Positions 24,257-31,953 of a stretch of 64,000 bases of DNA are shown here, piece after piece. Position numbers and translations under genes: made by a program. This stretch comes from Anaeropeptidivorans aminofermentans (lineage in GTDB: Bacteria; Bacillota; Clostridia; Lachnospirales; UBA5962). Where the stretch lies: assembly GCF_940670685.1 (NCBI RefSeq), contig NZ_OW711693.1, positions 434,001-498,000 on the forward strand, read 5' to 3'. Position 1 is the stretch's first letter, and each line of letters begins with the position of its first letter. The notes below the pieces were generated by a model that did not search any database, was not told the origin of the DNA, and saw nothing but the letters and a program-made list of their open reading frames with translations.

Positions 24257-25414
24257 TTGTCATATGCGGACGCAAGCGCGAAAAATAACAGCGCTCAATC
24301 AATATTAAACGCAGTAAGAAGAAGCTATCCTGTCACAAGGCTTGAGCTTTCTGAAATGACAGAGCTAAGCATACCCAGTGTTTCAAGGATTTTGTCAAGG
24401 CTTTTTGAAGAAGGTTATCTGGAGGAAGTAAGCTCAACCTCCGGGGGCTTAGGCAGAAAAACAAAGCTTATAACCCTTAAAGACAGATGCGTACTGACCG
24501 CCGGAACGGAATATGACGGTGAGAGCCTTAAAGTATCTATTATAGATGAGAAGGGGAGAATCGTTACCTTTAAAACCTATGATACTAAAAGGCTTGAGAA
24601 AGAGCCAAGAGCTGTCTGCGAGATCATCTACGATAAAATCAGGAATTTATTTCATGATGAAAAAATTAATATTGAGCGGCTTTTTGGCATAGGCATTTCC
24701 CTTCCCGGCATTATAAACAACGAATCGGGAGAAGTAATGTTTTCCGCTCAGCTTGGCTGGAAGAACGTAAAACTCCAGTCTATTATGGAGGAAGTCTCCG
24801 GGATAAACTGCGTTATCGATAACGATATTAAATCGGCGGCCTATGCCGAATACAATAAGGGTGTTGCCAAAAATTCAAAGATTTCCGTTTTGCTTTATTT
24901 TGGCACAGGTCTTGGTTCGGCAGTAATTATAGACGGCAATGTTTTAAGAGGCGTTACCAACAGTGCCGGTGAGCTTGGACATATCACCCAGGACATAAGC
25001 GGAATATTATGCACCTGCGGAAAAATAGGCTGTATGCAGACGAATATCGCCAAAAAGTTTATTCTTGAAGAGGCCGGTAAGTTTTCAGACGTAAAAACCG
25101 TGGGAGAGCTTTTAGATGTTTCCCGGGCGGGGGAAAAGTGGGCCGAGAGAATCGTAAACAGATTTGTTACTTATGCAGCCTTGGCAGTAGATACGGCTGT
25201 ATGTGCCTATAATCCCGATACGGTAATATTTTGCGGTGATCTTATTAACGATACGCCGGAGCTTTATGACGAAATATGTAAAGTTTACTACAACAATTAC
25301 ATCTGTGAGTATTTAAGGGATACCTTTGAAATCAAGCAGTCCACCTTTGAAGGAAACGCAAGCATCGTGGGCATCGGAATGCTTGCCGCGGAAAAATTCT
25401 TTAAAACCGTATAA
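24257..25414 (+). CDS. ROK family transcriptional regulator (NagC/XylR type)
   Basis: About 385 residues: an N-terminal winged helix (SAQSILNAVRRSYPVTRLELSEMTELSIPSVSRIL region) followed by a ROK domain with GTGLGSAVII, the IDNDIKSAAYAE block and the zinc motif CTCGKIGCMQT. I chose TTG 24257 because GGAGG (24244-24248) lies 8 bases before it; the in-frame ATG at 24242 overlaps that ribosome binding site and has none of its own. NagC-type regulators respond to sugars or sugar phosphates. Its position directly before the oligopeptide importer suggests it controls those genes, with the ROK kinase product or substrate as a possible signal. Confidence 0.88.
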   Translation: MSYADASAKNNSAQSILNAVRRSYPVTRLELSEMTELSIPSVSRILSRLFEEGYLEEVSSTSGGLGRKTKLITLKDRCVLTAGTEYDGESLKVSIIDEKGRIVTFKTYDTKRLEKEPRAVCEIIYDKIRNLFHDEKINIERLFGIGISLPGIINNESGEVMFSAQLGWKNVKLQSIMEEVSGINCVIDNDIKSAAYAEYNKGVAKNSKISVLLYFGTGLGSAVIIDGNVLRGVTNSAGELGHITQDISGILCTCGKIGCMQTNIAKKFILEEAGKFSDVKTVGELLDVSRAGEKWAERIVNRFVTYAALAVDTAVCAYNPDTVIFCGDLINDTPELYDEICKVYYNNYICEYLRDTFEIKQSTFEGNASIVGIGMLAAEKFFKTV

Positions 25415-25503
25415 GAGCTGATTTTGCTTTCAGCTTGCATAAAGATTACGGGCAGAGCTAACATATTTTTCTTGAAATTCAGTACATGGTTTTATTTCTC
25501 AGT

Positions 25504-25524
25504 TAAAAAACTTAAAGTTTTTTA
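25504..25524. promoter_or_regulatory. Palindrome before the peptide-binding protein gene
   Basis: TAAAAAACTT-A-AAGTTTTTTA is a perfect 10-bp inverted repeat 31 bases before the start codon of the solute-binding protein. It could be an operator or a hairpin in the 5' end of the mRNA. Confidence 0.35.
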
Positions 25525-25555
25525 TAAATAATAAAGTTAAGAAGGAGATGCTTAT

Positions 25556-27175
25556 ATGAAATTTAAAAAGGGTATCGCACTGGCTTTAGCCACGGTCTTC
25601 CTCCTTGCCGGATGTGGAAAGGGTGCTGAGCAGCCTGCTCCAAGTGAGTCTGCTCCTGCTACTTCATCTGAAAAACCGGCAGAAACTCCTGCTGAGTCAA
25701 AGGCTCCCGAAAGCACTGTAGCTTATGACAAGGATATCGTAATAGCAGTAAACAACAACTTCATCACTATGGATGCTCATGCCGGAAGAGACTCATTATC
25801 AAACAGCGCAATAGCAACCATGATGGAAGGCCTTGTAGAATACGACAAAGACCTTCAGCTTCAGCCATGTCTTGCAGAAAAATGGGAGATATCTGATGAT
25901 GCAAAAACGTATACCTTCTATTTAAAACAGGACATAAAGTTTACAGACGGCGAGCCATTTAACGCAGAGGCAGTTAAAGTAAATATTGACCGCGTTATGG
26001 ACGAATCCAAGGCCCTTCGTCATGCAAGAACATTTAATACCACTGAAAAAGTTGAAGTAATAGATGAATATACCATATCCGTTACTTTAAAAGACCCTTA
26101 CATGGCATTTTTAAGCAGACTTGAGGCTTTCAAGATTATGTCTCCTAAGGCTATCACAGAAGATGAAGCAGGCCTTGCAAAACATCCTATCGGAACAGGT
26201 CCCTTTGTTTTCAAAGAGTGGGTTGAAGGCGACCATATGACAATCGTTAAAAACCCAGACCACCGCAATGCAGATCAGATAGGCGTTGACAGCATAACAT
26301 ATAAATTCGTTCCTGAAAACGGCTCAAGAGTTGCTATGCTTGAAACAGGCGAAGCAGACATTATTTTCCCTATGCCTAATGAAATGATGGAGAAGATTAA
26401 AGACAATACCAATATCGTAACTGAAATTAAACCTTCTACAGTTTGCAGATACGTAACCATGAACCAGCTGAAAGAGCCTTTCAACGACGTAAGGGTTCGT
26501 AAAGCATTAAACCACGCTATTGATAAAGCTGCATACATACAAGTTGTAAAGGGCGGCTACGGCGCACCATTAAACTCAGCGCTTTCTCCTGTTCTTCCTT
26601 TCTACGCAGATCATGATCCATATGAATATGATGTGGAAAAAGCGAAGGCCCTTCTTGCAGAAGCCGGATATCCAGATGGATTTAAAGCTACTATCTGGGG
26701 AAACACAGAAACAGAAACAGTTAAAGGTATGAACTTCATTAACCAGCAGCTTTCCCTTATAGGCGTTGAAATCGAAGTTATGCCTATGGAAGAAGGTACC
26801 CTTTCAACAAAGGTTTATGATACTACACCTGAAACTACAGAGCTTGAAATGTGGTATGTTAGCTGGTCTGCATCAGACCCGGATAACGCTGTAAGAAGCA
26901 CATTCCAGTCTGAAATGGTTCCTCCTGCAGGCGCAAACACAAACTATTACAATAATCCTGCAGTTGACGCGGCGATTGCAAACGGAAACAAAGCTACTAC
27001 ATTCGAAGACCAGTATGAATATTACAAAGAGGCACAGGACCTTATATGGGACGATGCAGTTTGGATGTTTATGGGAATCGACCAGACAATTATCGCAAAA
27101 CAGGCTTATATTACAGGCGCTAATTTAGGTGCTTCCGGAAGCGGTCTTGACCTTAGAGTCGTAGGCGTTAAATAA
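25556..27175 (+). CDS. ABC transporter solute-binding lipoprotein, family 5 (peptide)
   Basis: The 539-residue protein has a lipoprotein signal peptide with lipobox LAGC (Cys20), a Ser/Pro/Glu/Ala-rich linker (to about residue 55), and a family-5 binding domain (LAEKWEISDDAKTYTFYLKQDIKFTDGEPFNAEAVK, GTGPFVFKEW, VRKALNHAIDKAAYI). It would capture oligopeptides or dipeptides, or occasionally nickel or sugars, at the outer face of the membrane and hand them to the permease encoded downstream. GAAGGAGATG precedes the ATG. A strong hairpin and a repeat block separate it from the permease genes, which may set the usual excess of binding protein over permease. Confidence 0.93.
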   Translation: MKFKKGIALALATVFLLAGCGKGAEQPAPSESAPATSSEKPAETPAESKAPESTVAYDKDIVIAVNNNFITMDAHAGRDSLSNSAIATMMEGLVEYDKDLQLQPCLAEKWEISDDAKTYTFYLKQDIKFTDGEPFNAEAVKVNIDRVMDESKALRHARTFNTTEKVEVIDEYTISVTLKDPYMAFLSRLEAFKIMSPKAITEDEAGLAKHPIGTGPFVFKEWVEGDHMTIVKNPDHRNADQIGVDSITYKFVPENGSRVAMLETGEADIIFPMPNEMMEKIKDNTNIVTEIKPSTVCRYVTMNQLKEPFNDVRVRKALNHAIDKAAYIQVVKGGYGAPLNSALSPVLPFYADHDPYEYDVEKAKALLAEAGYPDGFKATIWGNTETETVKGMNFINQQLSLIGVEIEVMPMEEGTLSTKVYDTTPETTELEMWYVSWSASDPDNAVRSTFQSEMVPPAGANTNYYNNPAVDAAIANGNKATTFEDQYEYYKEAQDLIWDDAVWMFMGIDQTIIAKQAYITGANLGASGSGLDLRVVGVK

Positions 27176-27256
27176 AGATTGATGGTTTCAGTTTTTTCGG
27201 CTTAAATCTTTAACGGACTTATTTGAATTACCTTCATGATTATTTATAACAAGTCC

Positions 27257-27282
27257 TTACGGGAGGCTTTGGCCTCCCGTAA
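27257..27282 (+). terminator. Hairpin between binding-protein and permease genes
   Basis: TTACGGGAGGC and GCCTCCCGTAA form a perfect 11-bp stem with a TTTG loop but no T run. Such intercistronic stems often protect the upstream message or partly attenuate transcription. Confidence 0.6.
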
Positions 27283-27297
27283 AGGCTGTAAAGGAAG

Positions 27298-27612
27298 TAT
27301 AGTAAATTAATTTAAGATGAAACTGAATTTTATTGGTAAAAAACTTAAATGTAATTTACAGGCTTATGCTTGTATCCTTTTTAAGTTCGCAGCGTATAAG
27401 ATAAATTCAGATATAGTAATCGCCATAAAGCTATTGAAGCAAAGATTTTATCATAAAATTATTACTATACCTTTTAACTTGATTTACTATATTAATTTTA
27501 CAATAGATACTTGGATTAATATGAAATAGCGATATTGTCAATTTGCCTTTCTTTAATTTTATACGCTTTAAATCCAAATACTTGCAGCGGAATAAAAGCA
27601 AATTGACTGTAC
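27298..27612. repeat. Composite foldback repeat inside the peptide ABC operon
   Basis: A family C/B-like end TATAGTAAATTAATTTAAG (27298) pairs with TTGATTTACTATATTAATTT near 27480-27500, followed by a family D block in reverse orientation (GAAATAG..TGTCAATTTGCCTTTC..GCAGCGGAATAAAAGC..AATTGACTGTAC). It separates the binding-protein gene from the permease genes without other content. Confidence 0.55.
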
Positions 27613-27645
27613 ATTTTAAGCAAAGCGGTAGAGAGGAGCAGGCCA

Positions 27646-28566
27646 ATGGGGCGCTATGTATTGAAGAGATTGCTTGAGACAATCCCTTTATTGATTGTTG
27701 TTTCATTTGTTATTTTTATGTTTATACGACTTATTCCGGGGGACCCGGCAAGGCTTCTTGCAGGCCAGGATGCAACCCTGGAAGAGGTTGAGGCCCTTCG
27801 TGAGCTTAACGGTCTTAACGACCCTTTGCCTGTTCAATATGCTAATTATATAAAAAATGTTTTGTCAGGCGATATGGGAAGATCACTTAAAACGGGGGAT
27901 TTGGTTTCAAATATGCTTTTTCCAAGATATAAACCAACTATAACTCTTGCGTTTATGTCTATGGGCTGGGCTCTTGTAATGGGGCTTGTAATTGGTATTT
28001 TTTCGGCGGTTTTCAGAGGAAAATGGCCCGACTATATGGGAATGCTTATTGCGGTAACAGGGATTTCCCTTCCGTCCTTCTGGACAGGTCTTATGCTGAT
28101 ACAGATACTTTCGGTTAAATACAGGCTGCTTCCGACAGGCGGCATGGAAGGCCTGAGAAGTTATATTATGCCGTCTATTACCTTAGGAGCAGGAATCATG
28201 GCGATGATAGCCAGATTTTCCCGTTCCGAAATGATAGAAACACTTAGAAATGACTATATAAGGACTGCCCGTGCAAAGGGCCTTAATGAAGTAGAAGTAA
28301 TTTCAAGACATGCTTTAAGAAATTCAATGATACAGGTTATGACCATAATAGGCCTTCAGTTCGGCTTTCTTTTGGGAGGCTCTGTTATTGTAGAAACCGT
28401 ATTCAGTATTCCCGGCCTTGGAAGGCTTTTGATAGATTCAATCAATTTCAGAGATTATACGGTTATCCAGGCGGAGCTTATGATATTTTCCACCCAGTTT
28501 ATTATGATTAATCTTATAGTTGATGTGCTCTACGGCGTTCTTAATCCTAAAATCCGGTATAATTAG
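27646..28566 (+). CDS. Peptide ABC transporter permease, OppB/DppB type
   Basis: 306 residues with six hydrophobic segments, the N-terminal MGRYVLKRLLETIPLL segment of DppB/OppB proteins, the conserved GDMGRSL loop, and the cytoplasmic coupling motif (MIETLRNDYIRTARAKGLNEVEV..HALRNS). It forms half of the membrane pore of the importer. AGAGAGGAG precedes the ATG. Confidence 0.95.
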   Translation: MGRYVLKRLLETIPLLIVVSFVIFMFIRLIPGDPARLLAGQDATLEEVEALRELNGLNDPLPVQYANYIKNVLSGDMGRSLKTGDLVSNMLFPRYKPTITLAFMSMGWALVMGLVIGIFSAVFRGKWPDYMGMLIAVTGISLPSFWTGLMLIQILSVKYRLLPTGGMEGLRSYIMPSITLGAGIMAMIARFSRSEMIETLRNDYIRTARAKGLNEVEVISRHALRNSMIQVMTIIGLQFGFLLGGSVIVETVFSIPGLGRLLIDSINFRDYTVIQAELMIFSTQFIMINLIVDVLYGVLNPKIRYN

Positions 28567-28728
28567 GTTTTGCGGATTGGGTAATGAAGCTTTAAAGCTT
28601 AATTGCCTTTAAGTTTTTTGAACTGCCATTTTGAACCCGAAAGATGTCGGGCTAATGATACTGCTTTAATAGCATCATTAGAATTTGCGAAGCAAATTTT
28701 CTGAGAAAACTGAAAAGGAGTGCTTCTT

Positions 28729-29574
28729 TTGAACGACAACAGTCCCTTTAAAATATTTATGAAAAAGTTTATGCGGAGGAAAACCTCCGTTGTAGCAGCA
28801 GTGTTCATTGTGCTTTTGCTGCTGATGGCATTATGCGGAGAGCTTCTCGCTCCTTACGGAGCGTCAGAATTTGACTATGCAAATGTCCTTTCAGGGCCTA
28901 CCTCGGCTCACCCCTTCGGAACAGACGATTTTGGAAGGGATATTCTTTCAAGAATTATTGTAGGTTCAAGGCTCAGTCTTTCTGTATCTCTTTCGGCTGT
29001 TACCTTTGCCGCCGTTTTCGGAACGGCCTTAGGCCTTGTCAGCGGATACTTCGGCGGCCTTCTTGATAAAATCGTTATGAGGGTATGCGATATTATGTTC
29101 TCATTTCCAGATATTATCCTTGCCATAGCTATTGTTGCCGTAATCGGGCCAGGGCTTCAAAACGTTATTATCGCCGTTGCCATATTCGGTGTGCCTTCTT
29201 TTGCGCGAATCATGAGAGGTGCGATGCTTGCCCTGAAACAAAGCCTTTATGTGGAGGCAGCCCGCTCTATCGGCGTTAAAAACTCCAGAATTATATTCGT
29301 ACATATTTTTCCCGGAGCATTTTCAACCATGATTGTAAATTATACTATGAGAATCGGTACGGCTATTTTATCCGCTTCTTCTCTTAGTTTTCTTGGAATG
29401 GGGGCAAAACCCACCGACGCAGAGTGGGGAGCAATGCTCAGTATGGGGAGGACCTATTTGAGTACAGCGCCGCATGTCGTGTTTTTTCCGGGTTTTGCAA
29501 TATTTTTGACGGTTCTTGCCTTTAACCTTCTGGGTGATGGCTTGAGAGATGCATTAGACCCCAAAATAAAATAA
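28729..29574 (+). CDS. Peptide ABC transporter permease, OppC/DppC type
   Basis: About 281 residues with the OppC N-terminal domain, the HPFGTDDFGRDILSRIIVGSRLSL motif, and the EAA coupling loop (YVEAARSIGVKNSRIIFVHIFPG). I place the start at TTG 28729, 8 bases after AAAAGGAG; an upstream in-frame GTG at 28720 overlaps that site. It partners the OppB-type permease. A 160-base spacer with small hairpins separates the two. The ATPase genes follow after 14 bases. Confidence 0.93.
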   Translation: MNDNSPFKIFMKKFMRRKTSVVAAVFIVLLLLMALCGELLAPYGASEFDYANVLSGPTSAHPFGTDDFGRDILSRIIVGSRLSLSVSLSAVTFAAVFGTALGLVSGYFGGLLDKIVMRVCDIMFSFPDIILAIAIVAVIGPGLQNVIIAVAIFGVPSFARIMRGAMLALKQSLYVEAARSIGVKNSRIIFVHIFPGAFSTMIVNYTMRIGTAILSASSLSFLGMGAKPTDAEWGAMLSMGRTYLSTAPHVVFFPGFAIFLTVLAFNLLGDGLRDALDPKIK

Positions 29575-29588
29575 GGTAGGTAATAAAT

Positions 29589-30605
29589 ATGTCACAAACA
29601 GCTGAGAAAGTATTGGAATTAAAAAATCTAAAAACAGAGTTTATTACAAAGGACAGTCGTCTGACAGCTGTAAACGGAGTATCCTTCCACATTAATAAAG
29701 GTGAAATATTAGGCCTTGTGGGAGAATCCGGCTGCGGAAAAAGCGTTACCTCCCTTTCTATAATGCGTCTTTTCAGAGATACACCAGGTAAGATTACGGA
29801 AGGCGCCGTATATTATAAAGGCGAGAATATAACGGATATTTCCGAGCGGGAAATGGCTGTTATCAGAGGGCAGGATATCTCCATGATATTCCAGGAGCCT
29901 TTGACAAGCCTGAACCCTGTTATGAGAATCGGGGACCAGCTTGTTGAGACGATTCTGAAGCACACGTCTAAAACAAAGCATGAGGCGATGGAAATCGCCA
30001 AGGGAATGCTTCGAAAAGTAGGTATTCCAAGAGCAGATGAAATCGTAAGAGAATATCCCCATCAGCTTTCGGGAGGAATGAATCAGAGGGTAATGATTGC
30101 CATGGCCATGAGCTTAAATCCTCAGGTATTAATCGCAGACGAGCCGACCACGGCCCTTGACGTTACCATTCAGGCTCAGATTCTTGAACTGATGCGCCAA
30201 ATCAATAAAGACCACGGCATGAGCATTCTGCTTATCACCCATGACTTAGGGGTGGTTGCGGAAATGTGCCAGAGGGTTGTTGTTATGTACGCCGGCAGAA
30301 TCGTAGAGGAAGCAGAGGTTGTGAAGCTTTTTAAATCTCCTTTGCATCCTTATACAAAAGGCCTGATTAATTCCGTCCCCGTATTGGGCAGGCGGGTCGA
30401 AAGGCTTGAATCTATTCCCGGTAACGTTCCGACCCTTTCAAAAATGCCTAGCGGCTGTAAATTTGCCCCAAGGTGCTTAAAGAAAATGGATATTTGTGTT
30501 GAAAAAGAACCGCCCATATTTAATATTGACGAAGGCGGAGAAATCAGAAAATGCCGCTGCTGGCTTATGAAGGATTTAGAAAACAGCAAGGAGGGTGAAG
30601 CATAA
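29589..30605 (+). CDS. Peptide ABC transporter ATP-binding protein, OppD/DppD type
   Basis: 338 residues. Walker A GESGCGKS, Q-loop, ABC signature (LSGGMNQRV), Walker B (VLIADEPTTALDVT) and H-loop (LLITHDLGVVAEM) are all intact. The C-terminal oligopeptide-transporter extension with the Cys motif (CKFAPRC..C..CRC) suggests a bound iron-sulfur cluster, as seen in many DppD proteins. It energises import together with the next gene, whose ATG overlaps this stop by one base, which implies translational coupling. Confidence 0.95.
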   Translation: MSQTAEKVLELKNLKTEFITKDSRLTAVNGVSFHINKGEILGLVGESGCGKSVTSLSIMRLFRDTPGKITEGAVYYKGENITDISEREMAVIRGQDISMIFQEPLTSLNPVMRIGDQLVETILKHTSKTKHEAMEIAKGMLRKVGIPRADEIVREYPHQLSGGMNQRVMIAMAMSLNPQVLIADEPTTALDVTIQAQILELMRQINKDHGMSILLITHDLGVVAEMCQRVVVMYAGRIVEEAEVVKLFKSPLHPYTKGLINSVPVLGRRVERLESIPGNVPTLSKMPSGCKFAPRCLKKMDICVEKEPPIFNIDEGGEIRKCRCWLMKDLENSKEGEA

Positions 30606-31567
30606 TGTCTAAAGTCCTTGTTGAAGTAAAGGATTTAAAAAAGGAATTTGAAGTAAAAAAAGGCTTTATGGCTAAAAAACAGTCTCTGAAAGCCGTTGAC
30701 GGAATTTCCTTCGATATCCATGAAGGGGAGACTTTAAGCCTTGTTGGAGAGTCCGGCTGCGGGAAATCCACCACAGGAAGGCTTGTTTTAAAGCTCCTTC
30801 CCTTAACCTCCGGCAAAGTTATTTTTGACGGAGCCGATATTACAAATTTTGACGATAATAAAATGCGTCCTTTGAGAAAAAACATGCAGATGATTTTCCA
30901 GGACCCTTATTCTTCTTTGAACCCGAGAATAAAAGTAAAGGACTTAATTTCCGAGCCTTTGCTTGTCCATACGGATATGAGCAAAAAGGACAGATATGAT
31001 AAAGTAAGAGAGCTTCTTGAAATCGTAGGCCTTGACGGTGACAATATGGAAAAATACGCCCATGAGTTTTCCGGCGGCCAAAGGCAGAGAATCGGCATCG
31101 CAAGAGCCCTTTCCGTAAATCCGAAGCTTATCGTAGCAGACGAGCCTGTATCTTCTCTTGACGTTTCCATTCAGTCACAGGTTTTAAACCTGATGCAGGA
31201 CTTACAGGAGGAATTTGGCCTTACATACCTTTTTATATCCCATAATTTAAGTGTTGTTGAACATATCAGCAACAGAGTATGCGTTATGTATCTTGGAAGG
31301 CTTGTAGAAATAGCCACAAGGGACGATTTATACGCAGCCCCCAAACACCCGTATACAAAGGCGCTTCTTTCCGCCGTTCCAATACCCGACCCTGAGGTGA
31401 AGCAAAACAGGCTCATTCTCAAAGGGGATATTCCAAGCCCGGTAAATCCTCCGTCTGGCTGCAATTTCCATACAAGATGCCCTGACTGCATGGAAATCTG
31501 TAAAAGGGAAGCCCCGCCTGTGAAGGACTTTGGAAACGGCCATAAAGCGGCTTGTCATTTATACTAA
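30605..31567 (+). CDS. Peptide ABC transporter ATP-binding protein, OppF/DppF type
   Basis: 320 residues with Walker A GESGCGKS, signature FSGGQRQRIGIARAL, Walker B LIVADEPVSSLDVS, H-loop FISHNLSVVEH and the OppF C-terminal Cys motif (CNFHTRCPDCMEIC). It is the partner ATPase of the previous gene. The operon ends here, followed by element E and a terminator. Confidence 0.95.
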   Translation: MSKVLVEVKDLKKEFEVKKGFMAKKQSLKAVDGISFDIHEGETLSLVGESGCGKSTTGRLVLKLLPLTSGKVIFDGADITNFDDNKMRPLRKNMQMIFQDPYSSLNPRIKVKDLISEPLLVHTDMSKKDRYDKVRELLEIVGLDGDNMEKYAHEFSGGQRQRIGIARALSVNPKLIVADEPVSSLDVSIQSQVLNLMQDLQEEFGLTYLFISHNLSVVEHISNRVCVMYLGRLVEIATRDDLYAAPKHPYTKALLSAVPIPDPEVKQNRLILKGDIPSPVNPPSGCNFHTRCPDCMEICKREAPPVKDFGNGHKAACHLY

Positions 31568-31570
31568 TTT

Positions 31571-31726
31571 TAGGGCATGTTCCCACAAATCTAAGCAGGC
31601 ATCAAAAAGTGCATTATTACGCCATACTGCGTTAGCGTCTCCTGGCAGACTTCTCTCCAGTATAGCGTCGCCGTCCTTCCTTGTTTGGCTAATCTGCACG
31701 CTTATATAGTGGGAACATGCCTTTAG
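31571..31726. mobile_element. MITE-like element E (single copy here)
   Basis: About 150 bp with terminal inverted repeats GGCATGTTCCCAC and GTGGGAACATGCC (13 perfect bases), flanked by TA at 31571 and TA at 31724. The interior includes a foldback around CTCCTGGCAGACTTCTCTCC. It starts four bases after the OppF stop codon and has no coding capacity. Confidence 0.65.
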
Positions 31727-31747
31727 TATAAAAATAATATTGTATCT

Positions 31748-31774
31748 AAGGCTTCCGGCTTCGCCGGAAGCCTT
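31748..31774 (+). terminator. Terminator of the peptide ABC operon
   Basis: AAGGCTTCCGGC and GCCGGAAGCCTT form a perfect 12-bp stem with a TTC loop. The T run is weak. Confidence 0.65.
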
Positions 31775-31784
31775 ATGGCTATAG

Positions 31785-31929
31785 TATAGTAAATTTGCTT
31801 TTCTTCCGCAGTATGGAACAGGCTTTAAAAAGGCATAAAATCAAGGAAAAGCAAATTTACAATGCTACTGTTTTACTTTTATTCGAGTATAAATAGGTTT
31901 TGTTGTTTCTTTATAAGAAATTTACTATA
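31785..31929. mobile_element. Family C/D composite element (C12)
   Basis: TATAGTAAATTTGCTTTTC on the left, the family D interior (GGCATAAAATCAAGGAAAAGC, TTTTATTCGAGTATA) and a family C right end (CTTTATAAGAAATTTACTATA) lie immediately before the second transglutaminase-fold gene. Its right end is 24 bases from that start codon. Confidence 0.65.
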
Positions 31930-31953
31930 TATAAAACAGACAAGAGGTGTAAA

